Positions 62,938-64,000 of a stretch of 64,000 bases of DNA are shown here, in pieces. Location of the stretch: the NCBI GenBank assembly GCA_014240065.1, contig JAAZXR010000003.1, positions 62,001 through 126,000 on the forward strand, in the 5' to 3' direction. The stretch is from Myxococcales bacterium. Its GTDB lineage: Bacteria > Myxococcota_A > Polyangia > Nannocystales > Nannocystaceae. The translations under genes and the position numbers were made by a program. Within the stretch, counting starts at the first letter, position 1, and each line of letters starts with the position of its first letter. The notes below the pieces were generated by a model, which ran no database searches, was not told where the DNA came from, and saw only the letters and a program-made list of their open reading frames with translations.

Positions 62938-64000
62938 ATGAATCGGGCGACCAGGGCCACCACCCCGTTCACCCCGTACACTCGCAGAGCGCAGGTTTTT
63001 TCCCCTGCCTCGCCTCACGATCCAGGAGCACCTCCCCTGTCCCCGGCAACGATCACCCTCGCACTCTGGTGCAGCGCGTCTCCCAACGCGACCGCGACGA
63101 CGCCCGGCGACGCGACCCCCGAAACCACCGGGGCCGATGCGAGCGCGGACACCCCTCCCCAAAAAAAGCGACCCTCCCCAAGCGACACGAGCCCACGGGC
63201 GAGCGTTGGTCGCACCACCGTCGTCGACGCGCCGACGTCGCAGCGACGCACGCAAGCGGACGCGGACGCCCGCAACGCCGGCACCGTCACCGCGCTCAAC
63301 CTCGACGCGATCGACGGCGCCATCCCAGCGGACGGCGCGGCCGAGCTCCTCGGGCGACTCCCCGGCGCCAACGTCCGGTCCATCGGCGGGCTCGGACAGT
63401 TCTCTGCGGTCTCCATCCGTGGATCGAGCGCGGAACAAGTTCAGGTCGTGATCGATGGCGTCCCACTCAACGACGGCTTCGCCGGCCTCACCGACCTCTC
63501 GCTGCTGCCCCTTGAGACGGCGGGGCGAATTGAAGTCTACCGGGGCTTCATCCCGCTTCGATTCGGGGGCGCCGCGCCCGGCGGGGTCGTCCAGCTTGTG
63601 GGGCGACCCATCGAGACCACGCGCACGAGCGCGCGCGGGGGGCTCGGTTCGTTTGGCGCCCGCCAGCTCTCCGCTACCCACGCCCAGCGCCTCACCCGCC
63701 GATGGGGAGCCTCGGCGCACATCGGCTACGCGGGTGCCTCGGGTGACTTCCCCTTTTACAGCACCGCCAATACGCCGAACATCAGCGACGATGACACCGT
63801 CGTCCGGCGGACCAACAACGACTATGATCGCGTCGTCGGCCACCTACGCGTCGAGGGCCGTGGTGATCGATGGCGCTGGACGCTGCGCCAATTCGTGAGC
63901 GATCGGCGGCGGGGAATCGCGGGGCCCGCCACCGCGCAATCGACCAGCGCCTCGCTGCGAACGACCCAAGCGAGGACGATCTCCCAGATCAGGCACATCG
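62938..64000 (+). CDS. TonB-dependent receptor (partial, runs off the window)
   Basis: At least 354 residues; the frame remains open at the window end. ATG 62938 lies in a hairpin loop, and no strong ribosome-binding site is seen, so a start further in, just before a signal-like stretch (TITLALWCSASPNATA), is possible. A linker precedes the plug domain: LNLDAIDGAIPADGAAELLG then LPGANVRSIGGLGQF, VSIRGSSAEQVQVVIDGVPL, NDGFAGLTDLSLLPLETAG and RIEVYRGFIPLRFGGAAPGG. These are the typical plug motifs. Barrel strands follow (GARQLSATHAQRLTRRWGAS). It should take up an iron complex or vitamin B12 through the outer membrane; the leader hints at cobalamin. Confidence 0.85.
   Translation, partial: MNRATRATTPFTPYTRRAQVFSPASPHDPGAPPLSPATITLALWCSASPNATATTPGDATPETTGADASADTPPQKKRPSPSDTSPRASVGRTTVVDAPTSQRRTQADADARNAGTVTALNLDAIDGAIPADGAAELLGRLPGANVRSIGGLGQFSAVSIRGSSAEQVQVVIDGVPLNDGFAGLTDLSLLPLETAGRIEVYRGFIPLRFGGAAPGGVVQLVGRPIETTRTSARGGLGSFGARQLSATHAQRLTRRWGASAHIGYAGASGDFPFYSTANTPNISDDDTVVRRTNNDYDRVVGHLRVEGRGDRWRWTLRQFVSDRRRGIAGPATAQSTSASLRTTQARTISQIRHI

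Overview
The window is very GC-rich, densely coding DNA with short intergenic gaps, many ATGA/GTGA start-stop overlaps and many GTG starts. The gene set suggests a Gram-negative member of the old deltaproteobacteria, most likely Myxococcota or the Bradymonas-like lineages. The clues are several lipoproteins of unknown function, PilZ proteins, a sigma-54 activator beside a TPR-rich histidine kinase, a regulatory PTS with HPr kinase beside rpoN, and a protein resembling a family first named in Myxococcus. No rRNA, tRNA, phage, IS element or CRISPR array was seen.

Layout. 0.1-3.7 kb: a minus-strand operon for a membrane-anchored protein, a CBM9-like lipoprotein and a CAP-domain lipoprotein. 3.8-7.1 kb: a conserved unknown, a YihY membrane protein, a PilZ protein, and a short region ending in a strong terminator. 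7.1-10.7 kb: an overlapping HD-hydrolase/nucleotidyltransferase pair, a short RlmN/Cfr-like radical SAM protein and a 70-residue protein. 10.9-16.6 kb: a TldD/TldE protease pair (TldD with a Tat signal), a thioredoxin-like lipoprotein, a YbjN-like protein, a thioesterase and a Yip1-like membrane protein. 16.9-20.2 kb: a CNNM/CBS transporter, argB and argC. 20.2-21.0 kb: a non-coding stretch holding a likely structured RNA with a strong terminator.

21.0-28.6 kb is the most unusual block. It is a tightly packed minus-strand operon: a winged-helix protein, a small H-box-like protein, a sigma-54 activator with an atypical receiver, a 1023-residue TPR/transmembrane/histidine-kinase protein, a stand-alone receiver with the same atypical insertion, a thioesterase and a MutH-like nuclease. 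29-36.5 kb: bioA and a series of lipoproteins and a cNMP-binding protein. 36.7-43.2 kb: rseP-tsaB, aspartate aminotransferase-rsmD, a membrane metallopeptidase and a PilZ protein. 43.3-51 kb: a large Cys/His lipoprotein, serA overlapping a D12-class DNA adenine methylase, and a peptidase/TolB-propeller/beta-barrel protein.

51.0-62.7 kb is one long minus-strand series: TerB-like protein, rpoZ with a long acidic tail, a small lipoprotein, a biotin carboxylase, pyrG, rpoN, hpf, hprK, rapZ, PTS EIIA, HPr and EI. The PTS genes include no sugar permease, so they look regulatory. A 9-copy 14-bp tandem repeat sits between rpoZ and the TerB gene. The window ends inside a TonB-dependent receptor preceded by a heavily structured leader that partly resembles a cobalamin riboswitch.
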